Source: Anaerolineaceae bacterium
GTDB lineage: Bacteria > Chloroflexota > Anaerolineae > Aggregatilineales > Phototrophicaceae
Assembly (NCBI GenBank): GCA_026708325.1
Contig: JAPOVC010000012.1
Span: 1 to 64,000, forward strand
Direction of reading: 5' to 3'
DNA: 64,000 bases
Positions within the stretch are counted from its first letter, which is position 1, and each line of letters begins with the position of its first letter. Shown piece by piece: positions 10,001 through 20,100 of this stretch. The notes beneath the pieces are model-generated. The model was not told the DNA's origin. It ran no database searches and saw nothing but the letters and a program-made list of their open reading frames with translations. The translations under genes and the position numbers were made by a program.

Positions 10001-10379
10001 CGCTGACGGCGCGCAGTTCGGCGTTGACGATGACGTGCCTCCGGCTCACCTCGTCATGGACACGGAACAGGCGCCGGTCACCAACGCGGCGCAGGGTATT
10101 CGGGCGGTTGCGTTCGTCCCAGGGGAGCAGGTAGTCGTTGTGCGCCCAGCCGCTGGTGCCGTCCTGGCGGCGGATGTGACTCCAGGCCTCGCCGCGCTCC
10201 AGCAGCACGACGGCCTCGCGCGGCGTCATTTGCGTGATGATGTCCTCGTCGCTGGAGGGACCGTTGCGCAGGCGCAGGGCGACGTCGGCGACCTCCAGCC
10301 AGGTGGGTTCGATGTCCTGGGCCTGGGCGGCGGAAGTAAGGATGAGCAGGAACAGGGCAAGCAAAAGACGGGCGCTCAT
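7032..10379 (-). CDS. M4: secreted SH3b-gluzincin-SH3b-ankyrin protein
   Basis: 1,115 aa, the longest of the standard members because of an extra C-terminal ankyrin repeat. The start is ATG 10379 (MSARLLLALF); AGAGG stands ~9 nt upstream and the signal peptide begins exactly there, although the frame stays open further upstream. Signal peptide 1-20. Zinc site HEFRH 245-249 with Glu265 (LWVDEGLAKF), so a working gluzincin site is predicted. Ankyrin repeats run from ~residue 600 to the end. It has a separate leader and promoter and is likely transcribed apart from the M13-M5 operon. Its last repeats (GKTPLYEAV..., SPLEQCTF) differ from all neighbours, which suggests a different binding partner. 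Confidence 0.9.
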   Translation of the reverse strand: MSARLLLALFLLILTSAAQAQDIEPTWLEVADVALRLRNGPSSDEDIITQMTPREAVVLLERGEAWSHIRRQDGTSGWAHNDYLLPWDERNRPNTLRRVGDRRLFRVHDEVSRRHVIVNAELRAVSDHMYVYAQARRPEDRLPYDAFLRMTGELFDERIYRQTLDLWGIEDPPHIEGDERVVMLLTVGFDDGGPGHIEANYHARSDMPGEVNPGARATGFISINFSRPDSLGARDADFFLSLPAHEFRHMLHHHVGGNQALWVDEGLAKFTEVSLGYWDGDASSFLSRPRSRLNDFNYSPFAYGSALLFTAYIHDRLGLEALRNYAGRPERGLAALDALLAEREAGIDADDFFADWVLANYLLDTRREDGRYGYPSLGRLGLLSAAARSHVRRLPAALRDATPPYTADYYELPPPDSGDPARLLLDFRLNAAPPQDAWLQLVQVLPESIDVQRYRASEYRGQVIRASLTDRPERVFLAISPFTPSARQRSRAVGYSLALREQGAIASDRAQVTTTLRVRSAAEIGDNILGNLQRCSHVQVLQRGEAWSQVLGADGLTGWSHNDYLALPGGEGAGRTAASCAALTRAAHDGNLGEVRRLLANGAPVNGADAFGRTALHEAAFWGHDDVLARLLRAGADVNAQDAVGRTALDDALQTGNVSSLLLLGQAGADLDLSGPASLPLMIEAAAQGNTSLLELVLAEGHDINWRDANGRTALAAAASNGRNAALGQLISLGADPHWSDADGRSAMLLAAANGHDGALALLLDAGVDVNRQDREGHTALTLAAQNGHANALAWLLLSADVEVGHQAGPRDRNALQLAAAAGHDDVVALLLLANADIDTMDASGQTALQLARAAEHGDVEELLHFATATEVRGRSQTSPDSSTRVNGESLRAAVRAVNLQEIERLIEAGAGLNEADDDGMTALKLASLAGERTVVLMLLRAGALTDTTGNEFHHDQTALYHAIRGRNDDISAMLLLAGARPSRQWRTTALHWAAEFGRADVARLLLNIRGWQRVPVDARYYGKTPLYEAVRTGRGEIVDLLLAAGADPNAPDQEFNVPLVFAVWWEHEEIVKQLLAAGADPNGDSRSSLSPLEQCTFVGNAAITKLLLEAGAEY

Positions 10380-10425
10380 TTTACAAAAACCTCTTCTTGC
10401 TGTGAGTTCCCGTAAGTGCCTGCCA

Positions 10426-10454
10426 TTTGTACCCTTGCGACCGACGCACCGCAA
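10426..10454 (-). promoter_or_regulatory. Predicted promoter of M4
   Basis: Minus strand: TTGCGG (10454-10449), 17 nt, TACAAA (10431-10426), about 46 nt before the ATG. The spacer TGCGTCGGTCGCAAGGG differs from the M3 spacer at one base. Confidence 0.5.
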
Positions 10455-10606
10455 TTCTGGTCAGGTCCGGATGCGAGACCGGTGGCCCGCAGGGCAAGGA
10501 TGAGGACCTTCTGATCATCGGGGACGCGGCGCTGGGGGCCGCCCCCCAGGCGGAGTTCGCCCGCCGCCGGTCCACGCCGCACAATCTGCCCTGTTCCCGA
10601 GCGCGC

Positions 10607-13600
10607 TCAGGCCTCCGCGCCGGCCGCGAGCAGCATGTCGATGATCTGGCGGTTGCCGCCGCGGCGGGCGATGTCCAGCGCCGATTGGTGATCGAGAATC
10701 ACGCTGGTGCGCGCGTTCGGGTCCGCGCCGGAATCGAGCAGGATTTCCACGACCCTTTCGTGCCGGAAGTTCACGGCATGGTGCAGGGCCGTTTGGTTCG
10801 TAGACATCTTGCGGGTGTCGATTCTGAAGCGCCTGGGCGTTTTCAAATCGAGCAAGAGGCGAAGAACATCGGCGCGGCCAAAGGAGGCCGTCCATTCCAT
10901 CGCGTTGTTACCCCCGGTGCGGCCACTGGCCCCGGCGAGCAGCAACATGGCCGTGAGGTCATCGTCGCCGCTGCGGATGGTGAAGAACATCGCCGGCTCG
11001 TCCCATTGCCAGTTGTTCCTTTCATTGGGACTGGCGCCGGCGAGCAGCAGGCGCAGCACGACTTCCCGGTTGCCCGCCTGGGCGGCGCGCATGAGCGGCG
11101 TGTAGCCCTCGGCGTCGGTGGCCGAGATCCACGCATCCGCCCTGATGAGCCTTTCGAGTTCCGCCAGGTCGCCGCTGCGGGCCGCCGCGTGTACCTCGGC
11201 CCCCAGATGGTATCTGTTGTGGGGTTTCAGTTTGTCTGTTTCCATCATGTTCAGCCGGGTCGCAGCCCGTGCATGCCCCGCAGCTGTGGCCAGTTGCAGG
11301 GGGGTGAAGCCCTCCGCATCCCTTGCGCCGGCATCCACCGGTTGGGGGCGGCGCCGGCGGTCAGCGTCGCCCAGCAGCAACATGGCGATGACGTCGGCAT
11401 GGCCACGGGCGGCGGCCAGGTGCAGGGCCCTGCGCCCGCTGTCCGGCAGGGCGAGGTTGACATCGATGTCCGTACTGAGCAGCAACCAGGCGACGTTCAT
11501 GGTCTGGCCGTTGGCGGCGGCCAGGGTCAGGGCGTTGTGCCCCTCGCGATCGACGTGGTTGACGTCGATGCCGGCGCGATGAATGCGTTCGAGGGTGACG
11601 AGGTTGCCGCCGGCCGCGGCATGCATGAAGGGGGTACGGCCCTTCCCGTCGGCCAGCGAGACGTTCGCGCCGGCATCGATGAGCGTTCGCAGCACCCTCT
11701 CATGGGCGTTGGCGGCGGCGGCGGCGAGGGCGCTGCGGCCGGTCTCGTCGCGCCAGTTGATGTCGTGGCCGCTGTTGAGGAGCAGTTCAAGAAAGTCACG
11801 ATTGCCGGTCGCGGCCGCGGCGATGAGGAGCGGCTGCAGGGCGGGATCGCCCAGGCTGAGGTTTTCCCCGGCCCGGTAGAGTTGCAGGATGCTGCGGGTA
11901 TCGCCCGAACGCAGCACGTCATCGAGCGGCGTGCGGCCGGCAACGTCCCGCGCGTGGATGTCGGCGCCGGCGCGCAGGAGCAGGGTGATGAGGTCGCGAT
12001 GGCCCCAAAAGGCGGCCTCGTGCAGGGCCGTGCGGCCAAAGGCATCGCTGTTATTGACCTTTGCGCCCGAAGCCAGCAAATGCTGCGCGGTCCCGTAATT
12101 CCCGTTCCAGACAGCGTTTGTGAGTGAGGCACAGTTGAAGGCCGGCGCGCCGGCGGAAGGGGAATTCAAATGGAAGAGGTAGTCATTGTGGGACCAGCCG
12201 GAGAGGCCGTCATCGGCCAGGACCTGACTCCATTCCGGCCCACGCTGCAGGACCTGGACGAAGGAACAGGCCCGCAGCCTGCCGAGGCTTGCGGCTGCCG
12301 TTTCGGGTCCACTGCGGACGTGCAGCGTGGCTGTAACCCGGGCGCGGTCGTCCGGCTGTGCCGGCAACTCGCGCAGGGCGAGGGAGAAGCGCACGGGCTG
12401 GACGCGCCGGTAATCGCCTGGCGTGAAGGTGGTGATGGCGAGGAAGGCGCGTTGCGCCTGGGGCTGGCGTGAGGCGAGCATGGGTCGGCCGCGGTAGTCG
12501 TTGGCGCGGAAGCGCTGGATGTCGACGCGTTCGGGCAGGACCTGGACGATCTGGACCCAGGCGTCCTGGGGCGCGGGAGCGAGGAGGCGGAAGTCCAGCA
12601 GCAGCTTGCCGTGTGCGTCGTCATCCTGCAGCAGGGGCAATTCGTAGTAATCGGTGATGTAGGGATCGGAGGTGACGTCAAGACCGGCCGGAAGCTGGTG
12701 GATGAAGTTGTGCGGTGCGGACAGGGCCAGGGGTGAATTGCCCTGCAGGAGGGGATAGCCGTAGCGTCCGCCATCGCGCCGGACGTCATTCAGATAATTG
12801 GCGATCACCCAGTCGGCGTGAAAGTCGTGGGCATCCATGCCGGCATTGTGTTCAGTCAACAAGGCATTGAGGGCGTCCATGCCCTGGCGTGGGTGGTCAG
12901 CAAATTCACGCAGGAGGTCAACGCCAAGGCGTTCGTAGATGTAGGTGATGAAGAGCTTGCTGGTCTCGTAGTCGATGCAGGGCCCGGCGAAGAGACGGGT
13001 GCGGGCTCCGGAAACATGGGTCGGTCCGGGGCTGCGCCAACTTTTCTCCAGGGTCTGGCCGTGGACGAGGTAGGCCTGGGTGAATTCGGCGAGGCCTTCG
13101 ACGACCCAGTCGGCGCGGTTTCTGTTGCCCGTGTGGTCGTGGAGCATGTGCCCGAACTCGTGCGCCAGGGTCTGGGCCATGTGCTCGGCGAGGAAATCCC
13201 CCTTCACGACAAACTCCGGCTGGTTGATGGCAAGGCCGATGTACCCCAGGCCATGCGGGTACCAGCCGCCGATGAGCCCTTCCCTGTCGTAGCCGGACGT
13301 GAGCAGGATGACGATGCGCTCGTCACCGCCAGGAGCGGGCGGGTCCCCGGCGCCCCAGAGATCAAGGGCCTGCCGATAGATATCATCGTCGAAAATGGAA
13401 CCCAGTTTTTGCAGGGTCTCGTCTGGCGGCAGGTGATGCTGCGCCTGGTTTTTGACGGCGTAGATGAAACTGTGGTCGCTGACGGCGCGCAGTTCAGCAT
13501 GGCGGCTGGTGAAATTGCGGGGCGGGCCAACCACACCAATTTCGGTGGGGAAGTTGAACAGGCGCTTCTCCCCGACGCGGCGGCGGGCGTCGGGGCGGTT

Positions 13601-13873
13601 GCGTTTATCCCAGGGTAGCAGGTAGTCGTTGTGGGCCCAGCCGCTGGTGCCGTCCTGGCGGCGGATGTGACTCCACTGCTCGCCGCGCTGCAGCAGCTGG
13701 ACGGCTTCATGCGGCGTCAGTTGCGTGATGATGGCGTCGTCGGTGGAGGGGCCTTCGCGCAGGCGCAGGGCGACGTCGGCGACCTCCAGCCATGCAGGTT
13801 CGAGCTCCTGGGCCTGGGCGGCGGTGGTTACAAGGAGCAGAAACAGTACGGGCAACAGCAGTCGGGTTCGCAT
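10607..13873 (-). CDS. M5: secreted SH3b-gluzincin-SH3b-ankyrin protein, last gene of the long operon
   Basis: 1,088 aa from ATG 13873, 16 nt after the M6 stop. Signal peptide ~1-22 (MRTRLLLPVL...AQA|QE). SH3b-1 carries the TPHEAVQLLQRGEQW variant shared only with M6. Zinc site HEFGH 238-242, Glu259 (DWVVEGLAEF), intact. The DPPAPGGDERIVIL segment is the usual lead into the catalytic domain. The ankyrin block is close to identical to that of M10, including the insertion DADRRRRPQPVDAGARDAEGF, although the two peptidase domains differ clearly. This points to transfer of the whole ankyrin block between members 16 kb apart. The next gene, M4, starts 227 bp further on with its own promoter, so the operon probably ends here. 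Confidence 0.9.
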   Translation of the reverse strand: MRTRLLLPVLFLLLVTTAAQAQELEPAWLEVADVALRLREGPSTDDAIITQLTPHEAVQLLQRGEQWSHIRRQDGTSGWAHNDYLLPWDKRNRPDARRRVGEKRLFNFPTEIGVVGPPRNFTSRHAELRAVSDHSFIYAVKNQAQHHLPPDETLQKLGSIFDDDIYRQALDLWGAGDPPAPGGDERIVILLTSGYDREGLIGGWYPHGLGYIGLAINQPEFVVKGDFLAEHMAQTLAHEFGHMLHDHTGNRNRADWVVEGLAEFTQAYLVHGQTLEKSWRSPGPTHVSGARTRLFAGPCIDYETSKLFITYIYERLGVDLLREFADHPRQGMDALNALLTEHNAGMDAHDFHADWVIANYLNDVRRDGGRYGYPLLQGNSPLALSAPHNFIHQLPAGLDVTSDPYITDYYELPLLQDDDAHGKLLLDFRLLAPAPQDAWVQIVQVLPERVDIQRFRANDYRGRPMLASRQPQAQRAFLAITTFTPGDYRRVQPVRFSLALRELPAQPDDRARVTATLHVRSGPETAAASLGRLRACSFVQVLQRGPEWSQVLADDGLSGWSHNDYLFHLNSPSAGAPAFNCASLTNAVWNGNYGTAQHLLASGAKVNNSDAFGRTALHEAAFWGHRDLITLLLRAGADIHARDVAGRTPLDDVLRSGDTRSILQLYRAGENLSLGDPALQPLLIAAAATGNRDFLELLLNSGHDINWRDETGRSALAAAAANAHERVLRTLIDAGANVSLADGKGRTPFMHAAAGGNLVTLERIHRAGIDVNHVDREGHNALTLAAANGQTMNVAWLLLSTDIDVNLALPDSGRRALHLAAARGHADVIAMLLLGDADRRRRPQPVDAGARDAEGFTPLQLATAAGHARAATRLNMMETDKLKPHNRYHLGAEVHAAARSGDLAELERLIRADAWISATDAEGYTPLMRAAQAGNREVVLRLLLAGASPNERNNWQWDEPAMFFTIRSGDDDLTAMLLLAGASGRTGGNNAMEWTASFGRADVLRLLLDLKTPRRFRIDTRKMSTNQTALHHAVNFRHERVVEILLDSGADPNARTSVILDHQSALDIARRGGNRQIIDMLLAAGAEA

Positions 13874-13889
13874 GGCGCTATCCTTTCCC

Positions 13890-16800
13890 TCAGCCTTTGG
13901 CGCCGGCCTCCAGCAGACGCCTTGAAATTCCGTCATCTCCGTTCCTGATCGCGAAATACAGTGGCCCGTTCCCAAATTCGTTACGGGCATTTGGGTCGGC
14001 ATTTGCGTCCAGCAACATGGCAACGATTTCCTCATGCGAATTGAGCGCGGCGTAATGCAGGGGAGTCCTGAGGTCGGATCGCGGCCTGAGCATGTCCACG
14101 CAGAAACGTTGCTCCTGACAAAGGGCGATCATCAGGCGGGCGATGTCCCTTCGTCCGTATTCCGCCGCCCAGGAAAGGGCCAATTTGGCTTCGGCACCGA
14201 GGTGCCGACCATAGGAAAGCAGCAGCATCAGGCCCGTGCCGTCCTGTCCGGCGCTCAGGGCATGTTGAATGGCCTTTCCCTGGGCAAAGCCGGGATCCGC
14301 GCCGGCGCGCAGCAGACGCAGCACGACAACCTGCTGACCGGCCACGGACGCATGCGTGAGCGCCGTCCTGCCCAGTTTGTCCACGAGATTCAGCCGGACG
14401 CCTGACCGGATGAGTCTGTCAACCTCCGCGAGATCGCCATTGCGGGCTGCAGTGAGAAAGTCGTCAGGGTGTACGGTAGCCATTGGCCGGGCAGGCGTCC
14501 TGGAGTGCGAATCGCCGTCGCTCGCCGTATCCGCCACACGTAGCAATTCAGCAACCTCGTTGTGTCCGGCGGCCTCGGCCAGTTGCAGCGCCGTTCTCCC
14601 GTTTGCATCCCTGTCACCGGTATCCAGACCCCGGACCAGCAACTGGGCGACGACGACGTCGTGTCCTGCAGAGGCCGCGAGGTGCAGCGCGTTGCGCCTG
14701 TTGGCAGGCAAGGCGTGGTGAATGTCGGCGTCGCTGCCAAGCAGCAACCAGGCGAGGGCATGGGCATGGCCGTTGGCCGCCGCCAGGGTCAGGGCTGTTT
14801 GCCCCTCGTGGTCCCGCTGATTGACGCTCGCGCCAGCCGCGTACAGCAGGGAAAGCGTACCGACCTGCCCGTGGGCGGCTGCCTGCAGGATGGCGCTGCG
14901 GCCGTTTTCATCCCGCAACGCCATGTCGGCGCCGGCCGCCAGCAATTGCCTGAGTGAAGTTTCCTGACCCTGACTGGCGGCTGCGGCCAGGGGCGTCTGA
15001 CCCTCCCCGTCCTGCCAGTTGACGTCATGTCCGCTATCCAGCAGTTTGTCCAGCAATGACGTGTTGCCCTGGGCTGCGGCGGCGATCATGAGAGGCTGGC
15101 TGGCCGGGTCGGCAAGATCGGGTTCAGTGAGACGCAGCAGACCGTCCAGATTGTTCATGTGCAGCGCATCGTCAACCGCGCTGCGGCCTGCGGCATCCTG
15201 CGCCCTGACGTCGGCGCCACGACGCAGCAGTAGCGAGAGAATGTCGTCATGGCCCCAAAAGGCGGCCTCGTGCAGGGCCGTGCGACCCCAGGCGTCCTGC
15301 CCGTTCACATCTGCTCCGGCGGCCAGCAGGCGCCGCACGGCCGCCAGGTCACCGTCATGGGCGGCGCGTGTCAACGCCCCGCAGGAACTGTCTGGCGGGC
15401 CGACAGCAGGGGCGTTGAGGTGGAAAAGGTGGTCATTGTGGGCCCAGCCAGAGAGGCCGTCGCCAGTCCGGACCTGGCTCCACTCCGGGTCGCGTTGCAA
15501 CACCTGAACGAGACTGCAGGGCCGCATTGTGGCGAGGATATTGTCGCCGCTTTCCGGCGCGCTGCGGAGGTTCAGGACAGCGGTCACCTGGGCCTGCGGG
15601 TCCGCGGGCGTCGCCTGCTGACGCAAGGTCAGGGAAAAGGGGACCGGTCGGGTGCGTTGGCGATCGCCGGTCGTGAAGGGTGAGACGGCGACAAGGGCGC
15701 GCTCCGGCGCTTTCTCGAGAGACGCCAGGATTGGCCGACCACGGTAGTCGCTGGCGCGGAAGCGTTGGTTATCGATGCGGTCGGGGAGGACCTGCACGAA
15801 TTGCAGCCAGGCGTCCTGCGGCGGTGGCGCGTCCAGGCGGAAGTCCAGCAGCAACTGGCCGGCGGCATCGCGGTCATCGGGCAGAGGCAACTCGTAGTAG
15901 CTGGCCGAGTAGGGCGGGGCCTCGGCCTGGAAACGGGCCGGCAGTTGCTCGACCCGGATGGAAGGCGGTGGCAGGGAGAATTTGATCCTGTCCAGCAAAT
16001 GATAGCCGTAGCGGCCGCTTTCGCGTCGGGTATCGAGCAGAGCGTTGGTCAACACCCAGTCGGCGAAGAAGGTGTCGGCGTCCAGCCCGGCCGGATGGCC
16101 TTCCAGGACGGCATCGAGGGTATCCAGGACAGGCGTGGGGCGGGCGGCAAAGGCGGCAAGTTCATTCAGGGTTTCGGACCCGAGGCGCTCCAGGACGTAG
16201 AGCATGAACAGTGTGCTGCCGCGAAAGAAGGGGTCTTCGTTGGAGTCCAGCCGGATTCCGGCGCGGAGCGAACGAGGTTCCACCCACAAGGGTTCCAGCA
16301 CCCCCTCGTGCTCAAGGATCTCCTGCATCAAGCCAGCCATGCCCCGACTGATCCAGGACGAGTGGACGCCGCCGGCATGGTGCTGGAGCAACTCCTGGAA
16401 GGAACGGGTCAGTTGGGGAAGAACGACCGTTGATCTGAGACTGGCAAAAAAAGGCAGGGACAGCCCGTCGTCGGACAGGCTGAAGCCGATGAAGCCCACG
16501 CCGCGGGAACCGGCCTCCTGCGGCATGTCATGACGTGTGGCGTACCAGGTCGTCATCCCTCGCTGGTCCCGGTAGCCGGCCAGGACGAGGACGACGATCC
16601 GTTCGTCACCGTCGAAGTCGGGCGGGTCCTCGATCCCCCGGAAATCCAGGGAGCGCCGGTAGATCTTCTCGTCGAAAAGCTCGCCAACGTGTTGCAGCGC
16701 CTGGTCGTCGGGCAGTTCATCGTCTTCATGGCGGGCGTGGGTGTAGAAGTAGACATGGTCGCTGATGGCGCGCAGTTCGGCCTCGACCGTCACCTTTTCG

Positions 16801-17141
16801 TTGTTTGTGCCACTGTAAAACCGGAACAGACGTTTGTCGCCGACGCGGCGGCGGGAGTCGGGGCGGTTGCGCTCGTCCCAGGGGAGCAGGTAGTCGTTAT
16901 GCGCCCAGCCGCTGGTGCCGTCCTGGCGGCGGATGTGACTCCACTGTTCGCCGCGCTGCAGCAGCTGGACGGCTTCATGCGGCGTCAGTTGCGTGATGAT
17001 GGCGTCGTCGGTGGAGGGGCCTTCGCGCAGGCGCAGGGCGACGTCGGCGACCTCCAGCCATGCGGGTTCGACCTCCTGGGCCTGGACGGCGGAGGCAAGA
17101 AGGAGCAGAAACAGTACAGGCAACAACAGTCCACTTCGCAT
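13890..17141 (-). CDS. M6: secreted SH3b-pseudogluzincin-SH3b-ankyrin protein
   Basis: 1,083 aa from ATG 17141. Signal peptide ~1-22. SH3b-1 is almost identical to that of M5, but the peptidase-like domain belongs with M7 and M8 (shared YFYTHARHED, DFRGIEDPPDFDGDERIVVLVLAGY). The zinc site is lost: RSFQE replaces HExxH (246-250) and Arg266 replaces the Glu ligand (WISRGMAGLMQE). The fold-defining surroundings (LLQHHAGG) are kept, so the domain is probably folded but inactive. SH3b-2 and the two cysteines are present. The ankyrin block resembles the second block of M9 (NGDLAEVDRLIR...). Spacers of 16 nt on both sides place it inside the operon. Confidence 0.88.
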   Translation of the reverse strand: MRSGLLLPVLFLLLLASAVQAQEVEPAWLEVADVALRLREGPSTDDAIITQLTPHEAVQLLQRGEQWSHIRRQDGTSGWAHNDYLLPWDERNRPDSRRRVGDKRLFRFYSGTNNEKVTVEAELRAISDHVYFYTHARHEDDELPDDQALQHVGELFDEKIYRRSLDFRGIEDPPDFDGDERIVVLVLAGYRDQRGMTTWYATRHDMPQEAGSRGVGFIGFSLSDDGLSLPFFASLRSTVVLPQLTRSFQELLQHHAGGVHSSWISRGMAGLMQEILEHEGVLEPLWVEPRSLRAGIRLDSNEDPFFRGSTLFMLYVLERLGSETLNELAAFAARPTPVLDTLDAVLEGHPAGLDADTFFADWVLTNALLDTRRESGRYGYHLLDRIKFSLPPPSIRVEQLPARFQAEAPPYSASYYELPLPDDRDAAGQLLLDFRLDAPPPQDAWLQFVQVLPDRIDNQRFRASDYRGRPILASLEKAPERALVAVSPFTTGDRQRTRPVPFSLTLRQQATPADPQAQVTAVLNLRSAPESGDNILATMRPCSLVQVLQRDPEWSQVRTGDGLSGWAHNDHLFHLNAPAVGPPDSSCGALTRAAHDGDLAAVRRLLAAGADVNGQDAWGRTALHEAAFWGHDDILSLLLRRGADVRAQDAAGRSAVDDALHMNNLDGLLRLTEPDLADPASQPLMIAAAAQGNTSLLDKLLDSGHDVNWQDGEGQTPLAAAASQGQETSLRQLLAAGADMALRDENGRSAILQAAAHGQVGTLSLLYAAGASVNQRDHEGQTALTLAAANGHAHALAWLLLGSDADIHHALPANRRNALHLAASAGHDVVVAQLLVRGLDTGDRDANGRTALQLAEAAGHNEVAELLRVADTASDGDSHSRTPARPMATVHPDDFLTAARNGDLAEVDRLIRSGVRLNLVDKLGRTALTHASVAGQQVVVLRLLRAGADPGFAQGKAIQHALSAGQDGTGLMLLLSYGRHLGAEAKLALSWAAEYGRRDIARLMIALCQEQRFCVDMLRPRSDLRTPLHYAALNSHEEIVAMLLDANADPNARNEFGNGPLYFAIRNGDDGISRRLLEAGAKG

Positions 17142-17157
17142 GGCGCTACCCATTCCC

Positions 17158-20100
17158 TCAGGCCTCCGCGCCGGCGGCGAGCAGCAAATTTCGTATTTCC
17201 TGATTGCAGGAGCCAGCGCACAATTCAAGTATGGATTGCCCAACCGGGCGAAGAGGGCGAAGGTTCGGGTCGGCGCCGGCGGCCAGCAGGGACCTGACGA
17301 TATTCGTATGTCCGCGCGTCACCGCCGTTAACAGGGGCGTCCTGTCGGAATGGTCACGTACGTTTACGTCGATATAGCGCGTGTCTCGCAGGGCCAGCAA
17401 GAGGTGGACGATCTTTTCCTGACCGAATTCTGCCGCCCACGACAACGCCGACTTGAAGGGGGAGGTCATTGGTCTGGAGGCGGGTGTGGCGCCGGCGAGC
17501 AGCAACATCGCCGTGAGGTCATCGTGGCCGTTGCGGATGGTGAAGAAGATCGCGGGCTCATCCCACCCGGTGTTCCAGCGAAGGTCCGGATCCGCCCCCG
17601 CGAGCAACAGACGCAGCACCACATCCTGATGGCCTGCGCGGGCGGCCAGCATGAGCGCCGTCATCCCTTCCCTGTCGCGAGAAACAAGCAAAAACTGCGC
17701 GCCGGCTTCGAGATAGCGTTCCACTTCAGCCAGGTCACCCCTTGCGGCAGCCGACAGGAACCCGTCCCTTTCCTGGGGGGAGAGTTTCAATCCGCGAACG
17801 GGTGTCCATGAGACGGGCATGCGCAGGTACTCTGCAGTCAGGTCATGGTCGGCCGCTTCGGCCAGTTGCAGGGCGCCATGCCCCTGTCTGTCCTGCGCTG
17901 CAGGGTCCAGACCTGCAAGCCGCAGCATGGCGATGACATCGGCATGCCCGCCTGCCGCGGCCAGGTGCAAGGCATTGCGCCCGCTGTGCGGCAGGCTGTG
18001 GTGGATATCGGCATCGCTTCCCAATAGCAGCCAGGCGACACTCAGGGCATGACCTTTGGCGGCAGCCAGGGTCAGGGCGCTGTGCCCCTCGACGTCCTGG
18101 AGGTTGACGTCCACAGCGGCATCCAGGAGCGGGGCAAAGGCGCTGTGTTTGCCGCTGGCGGCGGCCAGCATCAGGGATGAACGGCCATCCCCGTCCACCT
18201 GCTGCGCATCGGCGCCAAAAGCGAGCAATTGCCTGAGTATGGCATCGTGGCCGTTCGCAGCGGCAGCAGCCAGGGCCGCCCGTCCATCCTGTCCGCGCCA
18301 GTCGGGGTCATGGCCCTCGTTGAGGAACAGTTCCAGCAAGTCGCTGTTGCCGGTGGCAGCGACGCTGACAACCGGCGGACGAAACCGGGGGTCGCCTGGA
18401 TCGGGGCCTGTGCCGGCCCTGAGCAGCATCATGATGCTGTCGGCGTCTCCCGATTCAGTCACCTCATCGAGCGGGGTGCGACCGGCGCTGTCCTGCAGGT
18501 GGACGCTGGCGCCGGCGCGCAGCAGGTGGGCGAGGACCCGCTCATGGCCCCGGAGGGCGGCCTCGTGCAGGGCCGTGCGGCCCCAGGCATCCTGCCCGTT
18601 CACATCTGTGCCGGCAGCCAGCAGATTTTGGACAGTCGCCAGATCGCCATCATGGGCGGCGCGCACCAGCGCTGCGCAGGACCTGGGGGAAACGCCAGGG
18701 GACGGCGCGTTCAGGTGGTGCAGGTAGTCGTTGTGGGCCCAGCCGATGAGGCCGGCGCCAGTCCGGACCTGGCTCCACTGTTCATCACGTTGCAGGACCC
18801 GCAGGACACTGCAAGGTTGTAGCCTGCCAATAATGTTGTCGGCGACTTCCGGTCTACTGCGCAGGTTCAGGGTGGTGGTGACCTGGGCCTGCGGGTCCGC
18901 GGGCGTCGCCTGCTGACGCAAGGCCAGGGAGAAGGAAACCGGTCGGGTGCGTTGGCGATCGCCGGTGGTGAAGGGCGACACGGCGACAAAAACGCGCTCC
19001 GGCCCTTCCCTGAGAGAAGCGAGAATGGGCTGGTTGCCATACTCACTGGCGCGGAAGCGCTGGATATCGATGCTGTCCGGCAGGACCTGCACGAATTGCA
19101 GCCAGGCATCCTGCGGCGGCGGCTCGTTCAGGCGGAAATCCAGTAGCAGATGGTCGGCTGCAGCGCTGTCCTGCGGCAAAGGCAACTCGTAGTAGCTTGC
19201 CGAATAGGGCGGGGCCTCGGCCTCGAAGCGGGCTGGCAGTTGCTCGACCCGGGTGGAAGGCGGTGGCAGGGCGAGTTCGCTCCTGTCCAGCAGGTGATAG
19301 CCGTAGCGTCCACCCTCGCGCCGGGTGTCGAGCAGGATGTTGGTCAACGCCCAGTCGGCGAAGAAGGTGTCGGCGTCCAGCCCGGCCGGATGGCCTTCCA
19401 GCACGGCATCGAGGGAATCCAGGACGTGCTCGGGGCGGGCGGCAAAGGTGGCAAGTTCATTCAGGGTTTCTGGCCCGAGGCGCTCCAGGACGTAGAGCAT
19501 GAACAGCATGCTGCTGTGACTGGAAGGGCCATCGTAGGAGTGCAGCCGGGTTTCGGCGCGACCCATGAACCGCGTGGGTTCCAGCACCCGCTCCTGCTCA
19601 AGGATCTCCTGCATCAATGCAGCCATGCCCGCGCTGATCCAGGACGAGCGGACGCCGCCGGCATGGTGCTGGAGCAACTCCTGGAACTGATGGGCCAGCG
19701 AGGAAAGAACGAAAGGCGTTCTGTTGCTGTCAAAATAACGCAGGGTTTCCCGGTGGTCGGACAGGCTTATGCCGATGAAGCCCACGCCGCGGGAACCGGA
19801 CTCCTGCGGCATGTCATGACGTGAGGAGTACCAGCTCCACATCCCTTGCTGATCCCGGTAGCCGGCCAGGACCAGGACCACGATTCGTTCGTCACCGTCG
19901 AAGTCGGGCGGGTCCTCGATCCCCCGGAAATCCAGGGAGCGCCGGTAGATTTTCTCGTCGAAGAGTTCGGCAATGCGTTGCAGCGCCTGGTCGTCGGGCA
20001 GGGCATTGTCTTCATGGCGGGCGTGGGTGTAGAAGTAGACATGGTCGCTGATGACGCGCAGTTCGGCCTCGACCGTCAACCTTTCGTTGTTTGTGCCATG